A DNA stretch of 64,000 bases, from NCBI RefSeq assembly GCF_000485595.1, contig NW_014577341.1, positions 13,197 to 77,196 of the forward strand, read 5' to 3'. Position numbers and translations under genes: made by a program. Origin of the DNA: Priapulus caudatus (lineage: Eukaryota; Priapulida; Priapulimorpha; Priapulimorphida; Priapulidae). Positions 35,501 through 45,424 of this stretch are shown here, piece by piece; within the stretch, counting starts at the first letter, position 1; every line of letters begins with the position of its first letter. The notes under the pieces were generated by a model, which was not told where the DNA came from, did no database searches, and was given only the letters and a program-made list of their open reading frames with translations.

Positions 35501-38500
35501 CGCCAGTGAGCGGGAACTATGTATTTCTGCACGTGGAGGGGTGGGCGTGTTTGGGTTGGTTGTGTACAAAAACATTGTTGTTGTCAAGTAACAAATTAAG
35601 CGATCAAAAAAGATTGTAATATTAGTTTTGTCATGTGAAAGATGAGCAAATTACTATTATTAATTTGTTACTTGACAACAACAATGTTTTTGTTCGTGAT
35701 AGTTGGTGTATAGCATGATGTAGGAAAAGCCATCACTGTGCGAATTGGAGGTCCCAGTCAAAGGTCAATGGGCACAGGGCAGATTTTAGACATTTTCTGA
35801 GGACAATGGTCTGACGGAGCGATTGAAAAACTTTTTTGTTTCAGCGTGACCTAGCATTTTTATGGCATTATTGAAAGGACCATGAAATCTATTTTCTGCT
35901 GACATGCGAAGAGTAGTGTCAATAACCTTTTGACCCTCCAAAAGGAGGGTTAAACATGGATTTGTGACTCGTCTTGTTAAAAGAATTTGACTGCCGGGTT
36001 TGCTAGTAGAATCTATACATGCCTGGATTAATGAGGCTACAATGTCACAGTGAAATTTCAAAAAAGAGCTAAATTTGGTTTAAAGAAAGGTTTATGCTCC
36101 TTAAATCGTATAATTTCTATGGCATTCTGTACGTCAGTATGTTACATGTAACGTATGCCACTGCCAGTGCATGTGTTGGTGGTACTGTTGTAGTTTTTGC
36201 CTGCGTTAATTGGTTACAGGTGGCAGCTCTCTATTGCAGCCTGTAGCTTGGTAGGTAAATGGATGAGTGCTTACCTATTCTGTCTTGCAAATAGTTGTTG
36301 CTACTACGTACGATGGAGCTTCCATCTTAATCTGAAGACACTTAACGTACGCGCCATCTCGTGGCAACTTTCATAACGATCCCCAACGAACATTCCTTTG
36401 AGAAGGTTCCTATACCATCCCTGTTGCATTCCACTGTTTCGGCGTGTATGTGAACACATTTGGGACTAACAGGGTTTTACTAGAATCCACCACTCCACAC
36501 AGAGTCACCGCAGTAGACGTTAAGGATAGCGCTTGTCGGCTCCGCCGCACTTGTTTCACACAAGCTTTATGCTGAGAATTAATTTTGTGATTGCACATAA
36601 CATGATAGCTAGCTTTAAATGAAAGTGTCAATTGACACTATAGCTCACCTTGGTGTGATATAAGAGGGAGATGATATTTAAAATTTGGTAAGTGTTTTCA
36701 TTTAGGAATGAGGGACCGAAAATGTGATCAAATGTCCTTACTCCCCGTTTTATACTAATAGAAATTTATAGTTTTGTTTCAGGGTTAGAGTGTTATGGGA
36801 ATGTTTTAATCTTATTAGAATGTTTCAGATCTGAAAGTCTAAAATCTGGACGAGAGATGGCGCTAGCATAAATGATCGCCATTTTGGTTTTCCATTATCG
36901 TTGCAAATAAAAGCAAATAACCTATTCCAGTCAAATTACTGTAACCGAAGATCTAAAAACACAATATTATACGTAGGTATGATTAGGTAGGTAGGTAGGT
37001 AAATTAACAAAAATCGAATGAATCTAGATGGCCATTTTCATTTTGCCAAAAAGTGGGCGTGGCTCGAGAAGTAGTCGGACTGGTGCTCCAAAATAGGACA
37101 GTTCAAATCGCTCCCATAGGAGTAACAACTGTATGCAATTTGAACATGTGGGTCAAACGGTTCTCAAGTTATCGTTGACCGTAGCCAAATGTTGACGAAT
37201 ACGGACGATGTACGACAGACGACACCCATGGCAATAGCTCATCTGACGATGTCAATTGTGAGCTAAAAATGATAACACATGCACACAAGCCACACACCCA
37301 AAACTTGCCTCTTCGGGATAATGTATCCGGCAGAGAGAAGTTTCACGTCGATGAAGTATAGACCTTGGCAAGCTCTAAGAAGCACAAGCCCCGACTTCTG
37401 CTTTAATATTACATCATCGCCATCAGATAGCATTCGTTTTTGTTCGACTTATCTCGTCACTGCAGACACACAACGGTATTTTCATCTATGAAGGTTCTCA
37501 CAAACTTCAGCGTCAAAAGCACCTGAAATGAATAATAAATTAGATGCGTTCAATATGACATTATCCTTGACTTGAACCCATCATAGATGGGTGGGCTTAT
37601 ACGTTACTTCTTTGAGTAGTTAGCGAGGCTATATTTAGTTTTCACTATGTTCAAAACTCACACCACTCTTGGCAAGTTGCAACACATGAAATTTTCACAG
37701 TTACTTACTTGTTCTCGTCCTAGTGCTTCTCAGCACACTCTTTCTCACACAATCTTGATAAGCCATCCAGGAGTTTGTCAGGTAACCGTTTTACTTTTCA
37801 GCTCAACTACAAGCGGTCTGTTTGGATAATCTTTGGAAATTGAAGCATAACCGTAACATCCTTAAACTTTGTCGCGCCTTGTAAAAAAAAAACACACCAA
37901 CATTTCCACAAAAACTCACATGATAAACTTTACCAAGGGTATTACTATTTAACGTCATATATATGTTACAAATTGAATAGTATTATTTTAAAATAATAAA
38001 ACAGCTTACGTTTCTCTAAAGATGATAGTTACTTCTTTTTACTAGGATGCGGCATTCTCGCGTTATAGTTTTTAAGTATTTCAGCACCACAGCCATGTTA
38101 TTTCAGTATGATGTGTGTCAGTAATGCTTGAAGAGTTAGACCTACCGTTTTCGGACTCTGACGCATTGCCCTGAAACACATTGCTTCAAACTCACTTCCT
38201 TCCACTTTCTCTGTACACCGGTTGTGTTAACATCTTTCAGTTCTGGTGCATNNNNNNNNNNNNNNNNNNNNNNNNNAAATTGCATATCATCAGCTGAAAT
38301 TAAAAATAATGTTTTCTTACAGATTGAGCAACTAATATTTTATATATGTTTATATTGAATATTAGCGCATAATTGGCCTTGTCCATTTTCAAGGAATGTT
38401 GGATACTAAAACGTTTACATACTGTTTAACAATCTCTGCGCTGATGGACAAGGCTCAGCATTTTTTGATATACACAACTTTCTAGAATGACAACAAGACA

Positions 38501-41500
38501 AGTCAGGCGCAGTGGCGGCACCAGGATTTGTTAAAAGCTCGGGGGGGGGGCAAGCTGAGGGCCAAAGGAAAAGATGTTGGGCGGCAACAATGTTCGTCGA
38601 TCGCGTAGCGCAAGAACTAATGGGTGGCGGTCAGTGGGCAAAGCCCCGCGAGCTCTTGAGTTTTTTTGCATTTTTTTTAAGTATTAAAAAATCAAAGTCC
38701 TCTGTATGCCTTAAAACAAGCAAATAAACATTACGGCTTGTAGGAGCACTTTCTGATCCGTTATACCAACTTCTTAATTTTTACTGTAGTGTGCTATGTG
38801 TCTTGTTAAATAAATGCTATCCACGGAAATTTGCCTGTTTGCCGCGCAAAATAAGAAGGGGAAAAACGTGGGCGCGAAATGAATAAAGAAAGCAAAACAT
38901 TTCTCCGCCAAAATGCGAAGGTTGGGTAGCTCTGCCACTCAATAGAATTCAAATTCATAGAACTATCGGTAAAAAGTCCAAAGTCCTCCACGTTGCGGAA
39001 TATCCGCAAGAATCGCGCGAATGTGCACGTGTAATCGCCGGAAAACGCCAGTTTTGCCAGGAAAAAAGGAAAAAAAACCTCCAATAAAAATTGACAAAAA
39101 AACGAAATTTAATTAAATAAAACTTCTGAAAAAAAAGAATAAGAAGGAAAAATCAGCTTTAAATTCATCTTAATAAAGAATAATAAACTCACGATATTAA
39201 ATATTTCACCATAATAACGCCATTGTAGATAGCGCCTATAATCGATCTTCCATCTGCATCATACAATCCGATTGCATCACCTGATCCGGAAAAATTCTAT
39301 GACAATTCGCGCTACTGCAATGCCAGTTCAAATTTTCACACTTGAATAAACATTTACCGTCTAAGCTCAGCCACATCAATTTCTAAAATAATTAGCCCTC
39401 TTCCCGTTCCGTTCGCTCTCGATGTCAATTTTGGCATACTGCCAACGTACTACAAACCGAAACAGAACAGAAACTTATGTCATGTCCGCACAAGCCTCTG
39501 CCGCGGCCCGCCTCTAAAAATGCCGACACAGTATTCAATGCGGACATTCGCGAGCCAGGTGCCCGCCTACAATGAGGCAAGTAAATAGTTAATAGTATGC
39601 CCTTAAAGTTTTTTTGAAAAGTAGCTTGCCAAATTTACAAAGCGCGAGAAAGCGGAATTTCTGATATTGTAAAGCTAGAAAATTTTTGGACTTGAGACTA
39701 TAGGGTTAAACCCAAGATTGAAAGGCCCAACATTTTGCGGCCTATGGAGTAAAATTAATATTGTTAATCAACATTTGAGTTGTCAAATGAGCAATCTGTA
39801 TATCATGGCTAATTGTAGACTTATTTCAGATAACATTGGTTTTCAAATTGGACAATCCGTATCCACACAATGAAATTTTTACATGCTATTATGTGGATGT
39901 AAATGAAATCACATGAATGATGAAAATAAATATAGACAGGATACTGAATCACAGGACAACCAAAATGGTGACAAATTTCCAACCTTTCATTTGATATCGA
40001 TTGAGTAGATACAACACTATATCTCAAAAGTAAATCAAGGTATATAGCTATAAGCTATAGCATTAAAACTCTATAAGCTATAAGCTTCTCAAACGTTCAA
40101 CATTAAGGCATGTCTGTAACTGTTATCGTATCGATACAAGTGGTAAATCTTACCAAAGATATGTATGATAACTGTTGATAAGCATGCAATACTAGTATAT
40201 AGTATATTAATTACTACGCTTCTTGAATCTTAATCTTGCCTTAGAGGGATCGTAGACTCTAGGATTTTACTGCATACAACTTGTACTTACTGTAAACAAC
40301 ATCGTCTATACCTCAACGTATTTGTTACCAGAACCTAATTTAATTGTTATAATTAATTAAACATCAACGCTCACGAAATTTGAACTGCGCGCCATGACAC
40401 CCGCGACATGCCTGCCCACCCCGAAAAAGGTTGCGTATTTTTTACAATGATTTTGGCACGTTTACTAGACCGAGGGCTAGATCACAAAGATGCAATTATA
40501 TTTATACTAAATGCTATTTAATCCGAACGATATTCCATTTTAGGGCAAATTTATCCATATTATATACTGAAACTATATGTCGTTTTATAAGATTACTTAC
40601 AATCCTTTTCCTTTTAAATTCAAATAACATAAGAAAACCCTCAGGTCTGTACGTCCTTGCTGAAAGGATTTTGCGGCAACTATTCAGATCGCTGATTTGA
40701 GTGTGCGCGGCCACGTCGTTGTAATCAAAACTGTAGTCGTTTAGCTTTTAAAAACATTTTAAAAAAATCATTTCTAATGTGTGATCTGAACCATGAAAAT
40801 CTTTTTATGTAGCGTAATTTTCAACCTAAATTAACTGAAAATAACCCTAGAACCTAGAGTAAACGATCCCTTTAAGCTGACGTAGATAGGATATTTGTTA
40901 GGCTTCGATACGATGGTTGTTATCATGAGCCTCAATACTATGCTTAGAATGCTTAGATTACAATAAATGTAACCAACAGAGTGCCACTCCTATGCTGGGT
41001 TACAATTAGTATGATTATTGTATCGTACATGCAATTTGTATCATGTATGTACTGATTGTGATTTGTTAGATACAATAATGTAACCCAATACAGAGCAGGG
41101 TTACAACACAAGCCTATTTCTTGCTAGCAGGTTATAGGCTATTCTTGCAACTATGAACGCTATGCGCATTTGCGAATTCTGAACGCTTACAGGTCAACAG
41201 AAATGGCCGCTCGAAATATCGCGCTCGTTCACTTCGAAATTTTGTAACAGGTTATAATTAGTTTAATACAAGATATTGCTGCATAACATAGTAAGTCCGA
41301 GGATAGCAGGAAAGGTTCGTGTTAGAATAAACCAGTTTTGGCAAGTTGTAGTCTCGCAAAACGCATCATTAAAACCGCCCTGCAGATGCAATCACTCAGG
41401 GGCTCCTCCAAAGAAAAGTAATAGGCTGCGCGTTGTAAACCCTACTCTTGTTGGCGCTTAATTATTGTATCTTAGTTGATTTGTTTAGCCGTCTAGTAAC

Positions 41501-43648
41501 TATAGCCCGTGTACGGTTGCCGCTGGGCTATATGCATCAGCCATTACGCAATGCTCGGCGACAACTTACTCAGCCAGTCAGCGCGGGAACTATGTATTTT
41601 GAGGGTGGGCAGGTTGTGTATGGTTGTGGCCTAGGTTGAGCCGTTTAGATTTGTGCCGCAATTCTGCATTTCCTCCCTATACCTTAAGTTAAGGAGTGAA
41701 TGTTCCCCCTTCTTTTACACCTCTTGACCTTTGACCTTTGACCCCCAGCTTCGACATCCCAACTCGTTTTTACGATATTCGGCACATTGGGGGGGATCGT
41801 CAACCGTACGTCGAGCGGTTAAGATTTGTGCCCAACTGTTGACAGACGGACGGACGGACGGACAATCATGCGATTCTACAAGCTGCATCTGACTATGTCA
41901 GATGAGCTAATAAAATAGATGCTTAATTGTATTGTCACCTTATGAATATCTGTAAATGAGTAAACTTGGTGCAGATGTAATATGACATGTAAGATCATAT
42001 ATGTTTGAAATCTATAGGGTGGAATTAAGAGGCTCAAACTTTCCAAAGCTGTTCAATAGGATATTTATGGGAAATGCTATTGAGATTGCCCGACGCTGTG
42101 TGGAACCTCCAATCAAGAAAAGGCCGAAGTAAGTTTGGATTATTGCTTTTTAAATCTATTGAACTAGTCCGTATACTATTTAAAAAAGTAAAATTGCAAA
42201 CCTGAAGCGAAGCTACAAATACACTTGTTCTTCATGCATGATCAGTAGTACTTATAGATTGGTGTATTGCAATATAAAATGCATGTAATTTCAAGATCTT
42301 GAAATAGAGTGATGGTAGTCAGGCACTGAAATGGTTCTTAGATAATGTTGATGGTGCTTTGCAGGGACCCTCCTTTTGTGCCTCAGAAGTCTCTGCTTCC
42401 TGTTACCAAGTATCTCATCAATGATTGTGTCAAATATTGTGCCACGCAAGTTTGTGCTCTCTGCAAAAAAGCCTGCTTTCCAGATGATCCAAAGGTATGG
42501 GTGAGATTGATCGATTAGGTGGTTTTAATAATTTAGTACTTACTCCATGGCATATGCTGCCTTTGTATCATTTTTGATGTGTCTATTCTGTTGAGCTCAA
42601 ATTACCTACATCATCACAAATGCCGTGACATTGCTATAGACTAGAATAAGAATGAACGAATGAAGGGAAAGAATTTGCCTATTAGGCCTGTAGCCAGTTA
42701 TAGAGATACGAGCTGATAGTGAGCAGAGTTTGGCAGCCACAGGAATATAGATTTATTGTGTTATGACTAGAAATTAAGAAGTGTTCGTGTGTAATAACAC
42801 CGCTAGCCGCACTGCCAGCAGCTGCCACCCTGTTATTATTGTATTCACTTTTAGTAAAAGCTAACAGGGTATTCTGACTTCTGAAGCTTTCTTGTTTGGT
42901 TTGATGAGGAAAATGCTTCGAAGTTCTGCTGGATATGGTGTTGAATCGTTACGTCAGGTGTTCTTGAAAATCAGCGAGACCATCTATCTGGTAGTAGGTC
43001 CAATAGAAAAATGGTTTGAAACATCATTTGTTTGATGTTACACCAATTTGTTGCAGAACGTAGAGAAAGGGGAACTCGAATACAACTATGCCGAGAAAGT
43101 TTACTGTGGACATCTCTTTCACTATGGATGTATGGATGCCTATATGAAAATTCCTCCATTTCAAGGTAAATCATGTAAAGTGTGAGGGAGTGTTGCTGGG
43201 TGGAATGATACGTAAGTGGGTGGTGATTGCAGGAGGTGGAAAAAATGATTGCAGAAAAAAGTATGAGTATAGACGTGTGTGTGTGTGGGGGGGCAAGGTG
43301 ACTGGAATAAGGGTGAGATGATAAATGTTAGAGACAGATAGAGTGGGAGGTTGAATGCATCAGGGAAGAAACGGAGACCTCAGGACGCCAAGATAGTAGA
43401 TGCTGACCGATACGCTGTCATTTGTCTGAGTGAACCATCACTGTGGGAACCAACACAACAACCACGATGCTTAGTGCTGCTTTGGATTTGATACTTTAGG
43501 AGGGAAGCAATGTCCAAATGCTGACTGCAAGAAGCGCATCTACCACAATAAGTGGCGAGCAACACCGGAAGTAGCTGAGGCAAGGTGGGCTCACGCGCAG
43601 GCGAAAGATCGAGAACTCGCAGAGGTCGTCGATTTTCTAGTTGATTGA
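28244..43648 (+). CDS. Tandem RWD-like / RING-like zinc-finger protein, eight exons
   Basis: Exons 28244-28361, 28381-28491, 28624-28792, 28977-29194, 42018-42128, 42365-42494, 43057-43165 and 43500-43648 keep one frame, stop included. The ATG at 28252 gives about 368 residues; an upstream exon is possible. Two RWD-like modules are seen: KDVTVCLQFPKDYPNRPL in exon 3, and GLYFIDVKLSLPDTYPEEQ in exon 4 continuing into exon 5 (VELRGSNFPKLFNRIF). The C-terminus carries CALCKKAC, then YCGHLFHYGCMD and QCPNADCKKRIY, a RING-like Cys/His array, and ends AKDRELAEVVDFLVD. RWD plus RING suggests a ubiquitin-ligase adaptor, but this is inference and I cannot name an orthologue. Oddities: the gap between the first two exons is only 19 nt, and intron 4 is 12.8 kb, containing another gene's exons and an inverted copy of this gene's 5' end. 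Confidence 0.75.
30079..32046 (+). CDS. Unrecognised protein, two exons, inside the RWD-gene intron
   Basis: A 1039-bp exon (30079-31117) follows TTTTTCGCAG and ends CAGAAG|GTATAC. It joins in phase to 31941-32046 (TGTTGCAG|GTTCC), giving a C-terminus that reads RFHAMYLDPIADLRKSRTKG then KRYFFYGYHSSAFRG and a stop. The protein has at least about 380 residues. The start of the exon reads ALQEYMRKLYGTRLYCERFE; the middle is long, hydrophilic and probably disordered (Thr/Pro/Asp-rich, including CCPIHGNTARP). The first in-frame ATG is 30136, but an upstream exon is likely because the exon opens in phase 2. I do not recognise it. It lies on the same strand inside the 29195-42017 intron of the RWD gene. 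It is either a nested gene or evidence of misassembly. A distant tie to the 27780-27971 exon is possible but unproven. Confidence 0.6.
31218..31530 (+). repeat. Dispersed repeat, copy 1 (empty site for the 60.5-kb element)
   Basis: Begins AAATTGACTACGTCACGAAT and is about 85-90% similar by eye to 60481-60492 joined to 61056-61300. Here TTGACTACGTCACG is uninterrupted, whereas the 60-kb copy carries a 563-bp insertion at GACTAC. It is non-coding. Confidence 0.8.
32164..33600. repeat. Microsatellites; no gene seen
   Basis: (TA)n at 32284-32316, then (GT)n/(GCGT)n from 32318 to about 32560 with GTGGTGTG variants. 32560-33600 is AT-rich and holds no conserved frame. Histidine/threonine and cysteine/valine frames across the repeat are artefacts. 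Confidence 0.85.
33616..34436. mobile_element. Long-arm foldback MITE, TA target, copy 2
   Basis: Same family as 21584-22264: GATACAATAATGTAACCC to GGGTTACATTATTGTATC, flanked by TA. Its central segment is inverted relative to copy 1, meaning opposite insertion. The left arm is split by about 130 bp (about 33868-33998) flanked by ATTTC and ending in an (ATT)n run, a secondary insertion. Confidence 0.9.
34566..35334. mobile_element. hAT-like element, 8-bp target duplication
   Basis: The ends GGGCCTGACATTAAT and TTAATGTCAGGCCCT are inverted. GGTAGGCA flanks both sides (34558-34565 and 35335-35342). The 769-bp interior contains repeated TTGCCCGA/CGGGCAAGT motifs near both ends and no transposase frame. 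An 8-bp duplication is diagnostic of hAT-type insertion. Confidence 0.9.
35568..35694. repeat. Short foldback
   Basis: AACATTGTTGTTGTCAAGTA and its complement TACTTGACAACAACAATGTT face each other across about 55 bp, with ACAAAAAC/GTTTTTGT outside. It marks the left border of the duplicated patch that follows. Confidence 0.75.
35690..36372 (+). repeat. Copy of 9880-10570
   Basis: Direct copy of the right end of element R1 and its flank, with frequent single-base deletions. It stops abruptly at 36372 (GGCAACTTTC), where other sequence and then the inverted RWD-gene copy begin. Confidence 0.8.
36540..38470 (-). pseudogene. Inverted, degraded copy of the RWD-gene 5' region
   Basis: Reverse complement of 28080-29955. 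On the minus strand it carries versions of exon 4 (about 37300-37525), exon 3 (about 37700-37870), exon 2 (about 37990-38130) and exon 1 (about 38155-38250). Single-base indels break the frames. A 25-N gap (38252-38276) falls inside the exon 1 copy. It may be a real inverted duplication now dead, or an uncorrected read or alternative haplotype placed backwards. The indel type favours the latter. Confidence 0.75.
38471..40244. other. No gene seen; one TIR-like end
   Basis: A CAGTGGCGGCACCAGG motif at about 38510 resembles a hAT-type terminus, but the opposite end was not found. The rest is AT-rich with AAGCTATAAGCT repeats near 40050-40090. No frame is supported. Confidence 0.5.
40245..40871. 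mobile_element. TTAA-flanked MITE, copy B
   Basis: Same orientation as 9227-9818. It begins AGGGATCGTAGACTCTAGG, ends CCTAGAGTAAACGATCCCT, and is followed by TTAA; the left flank is TTAG. Many extra bases relative to copy A. Confidence 0.8.
41069..41471. mobile_element. Long-arm foldback MITE, copy 3, internally deleted
   Basis: It retains the tip of the left arm (GATACAATAATGTAACCC) and most of the right arm up to ATTATTGTATC; most of the left arm and the centre are lost. The 100 bp that follows (41475-41580) matches 34440-34540, so it was duplicated together with copy 2's flank. Confidence 0.8.
41640..41915 (-). mobile_element. Element R1, left-end fragment
   Basis: Inverted match to 8985-9240 (ACACCTCTTGACCTTTGACC, GACGGACGGACGGAC, CTATGTCAGATGAGCTAA). 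It lies about 100 bp upstream of exon 5 of the RWD gene. Confidence 0.75.
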
Positions 43649-45219
43649 CGACGGGTGGCATAAAGTAACACATCTGTCGTTTGTTTGTTGAAACCATCTC
43701 TATCTAAAATCATGAGGATGCAATTTAGGACATCTAGAGATCTGTTGTGATGTATATGAAAATAGAAAGTTTTTAATAATTTCCTTCAGGTCTGGCTTTA
43801 CACTTTGTGATCGATTGATGGTCTAGGTTTTAATGGGAAATAAACTATTAATCAAGGTAGACAATATTCAATAATAACTATACATTAATATCTTTGGTTA
43901 TATGGTTTCTGTAAAGTAATATAATTTTAAATAAGTCAGACCAATGAATTTCAATGTTTCATAAATTAGTACGTGTGTATTTATTCAAATATAGTGGTAT
44001 TAGGAGTTCTCAGGTATACTGTACACACTGTTCATGTTATCAAGAGCATATAAAGAAGGAGAGCGTACAACGGTAAAATGCTGAAACCATGTTGCAGTAT
44101 TAGTCGAATTAGTAAACTTTCCCCGTGTTATTTTGACAATTCTTTGCAGTATTATTGATTAGCTGTCCTACCTTGTTCATATAAAATAAACCGCTTGTCC
44201 CTACGATGCTCCTACGCTGAGATATAACGTCAAAATAAAACGGGGAAAGTTTATTAATTCGACTAATACTGCAACATGGTTTCAGCATTTTACCGTTGTA
44301 CACTCTCTTTCTTTATATGCTCTTGATGTTATGTATAATTGTAGAAAAAGCCTTATTTTACCCACAAAATGACTTATTGGTCACAAGGTTTAAAGACATG
44401 TATAGATTTTGGTCGACCACCAAATAAACAAGTTAACTACTTAGACACACATGTAACACCTTTCACTTCTTGTGCTGCAGTGCGGTTAGGACTAAGATAT
44501 GTGAATGCGACTAAATAAATGGATTCTTACACAAGTGAACATGAAAATTTATTTTCTATCTGGTGAGCAATCGCTAGTTCTTTCTGGGCTTTGGAATGTA
44601 TCTTTTCCTCTTAAACATCCTATGCATGGGAACAAAAATATTAGGAAACCAATTTGGTATTGGGGAGGAGGCACTCATTTGTTTGGCTTTACTTTTGTCA
44701 TAGAAGCTGTTTCCACCAGAGGAGTGTGATAAAGACGAATGTCCATTCAATGTCCACAAGAATAAATGTGTAATGCTGTGGCTGGACCGACCTATTTATT
44801 TACGTAATCACTAGAGACCCTATTATTCAAAACCACAAGAGAGTACATGTAAGAGTACATAAGTATTAAAAGTATTCATCTATTTATATACATTATATAT
44901 ACCTACTTTGAATATACAATCTGCTGTAAATGAGACAGTTGTAAAAACGTTGGGTACAGTCACATTGGAAAGACCGAAAGCATACAATATATACAATGGG
45001 TAACATAACAATTGGTCATATATGATTATCTAGTCATTTATGCATTGCAGCAGATCCTATACTTAGTTGTTTCACTTACTGAGTACTTGGCATGTGTAAA
45101 CATGATACACACATTGAGCAATGCGATTTGATGCAGGAAAACGCACCGGATGACGGCACAAACAAAAACGACATGCATAATGGCAGCAAGGACGTTTTTC
45201 TCGAGACTTCTGTGTTCAC
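43649..45219. other. RWD-gene 3' region; no other gene
   Basis: AT-rich sequence holding the foldback at 44041-44325. The 74-codon frame at 44505-44729 has no splice context or recognisable motif. Confidence 0.5.
44041..44325. mobile_element. CAAGAG foldback, 7-bp duplication
   Basis: Arms of about 110 bp (CAAGAGCATATAAAGAAGGA to the complement ending GCTCTTG) surround a short centre. ATGTTAT flanks both sides (44034-44040 and 44326-44332). The terminus matches the 58033-58571 element (CAAGAGTACAT), so the two are probably one family. Confidence 0.85.
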
Positions 45220-45375
45220 TCAGAAAACCAGAAGGCACACGTAGTTAGAGCAGTTGTCAGCCTTCTGCCCTTCACCCTTAGTGAGAACTTGGAGATCTCC
45301 AATAGACACATGAGATGACATCCAACGGGTTGTTTCACATCGCAGGAACGAAACCCATCCTTCCTCTTGCTGCAT
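45220..45375 (-). CDS. Possible terminal exon or small ORF
   Basis: The minus-strand frame reads MQQEEGWVSFLRCETTRWMS then SHVSIGDLQVLTKGEGQKAD, and ends NYVCLLVF with a stop at 45220. An acceptor-like TATGCAG precedes CAAGAGG at 45369. The composition looks coding, but any upstream exon would overlap ACTR6 (stop at 45425). It could be an alternative ACTR6 3' exon, a 51-residue ORF, or chance. Confidence 0.25.
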   Translation of the reverse strand: MQQEEGWVSFLRCETTRWMSSHVSIGDLQVLTKGEGQKADNCSNYVCLLVF

Positions 45376-45424
45376 ACGACTGGACAACTACTAATAGTAG
45401 ACTATGCCAGCTTGCTACATCGCG

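Noticed and set aside
37279-37829. Plus-strand frames in the 37-kb region
   Set aside because: They are antisense readings of the inverted, degraded copy of RWD-gene exons 3 and 4.
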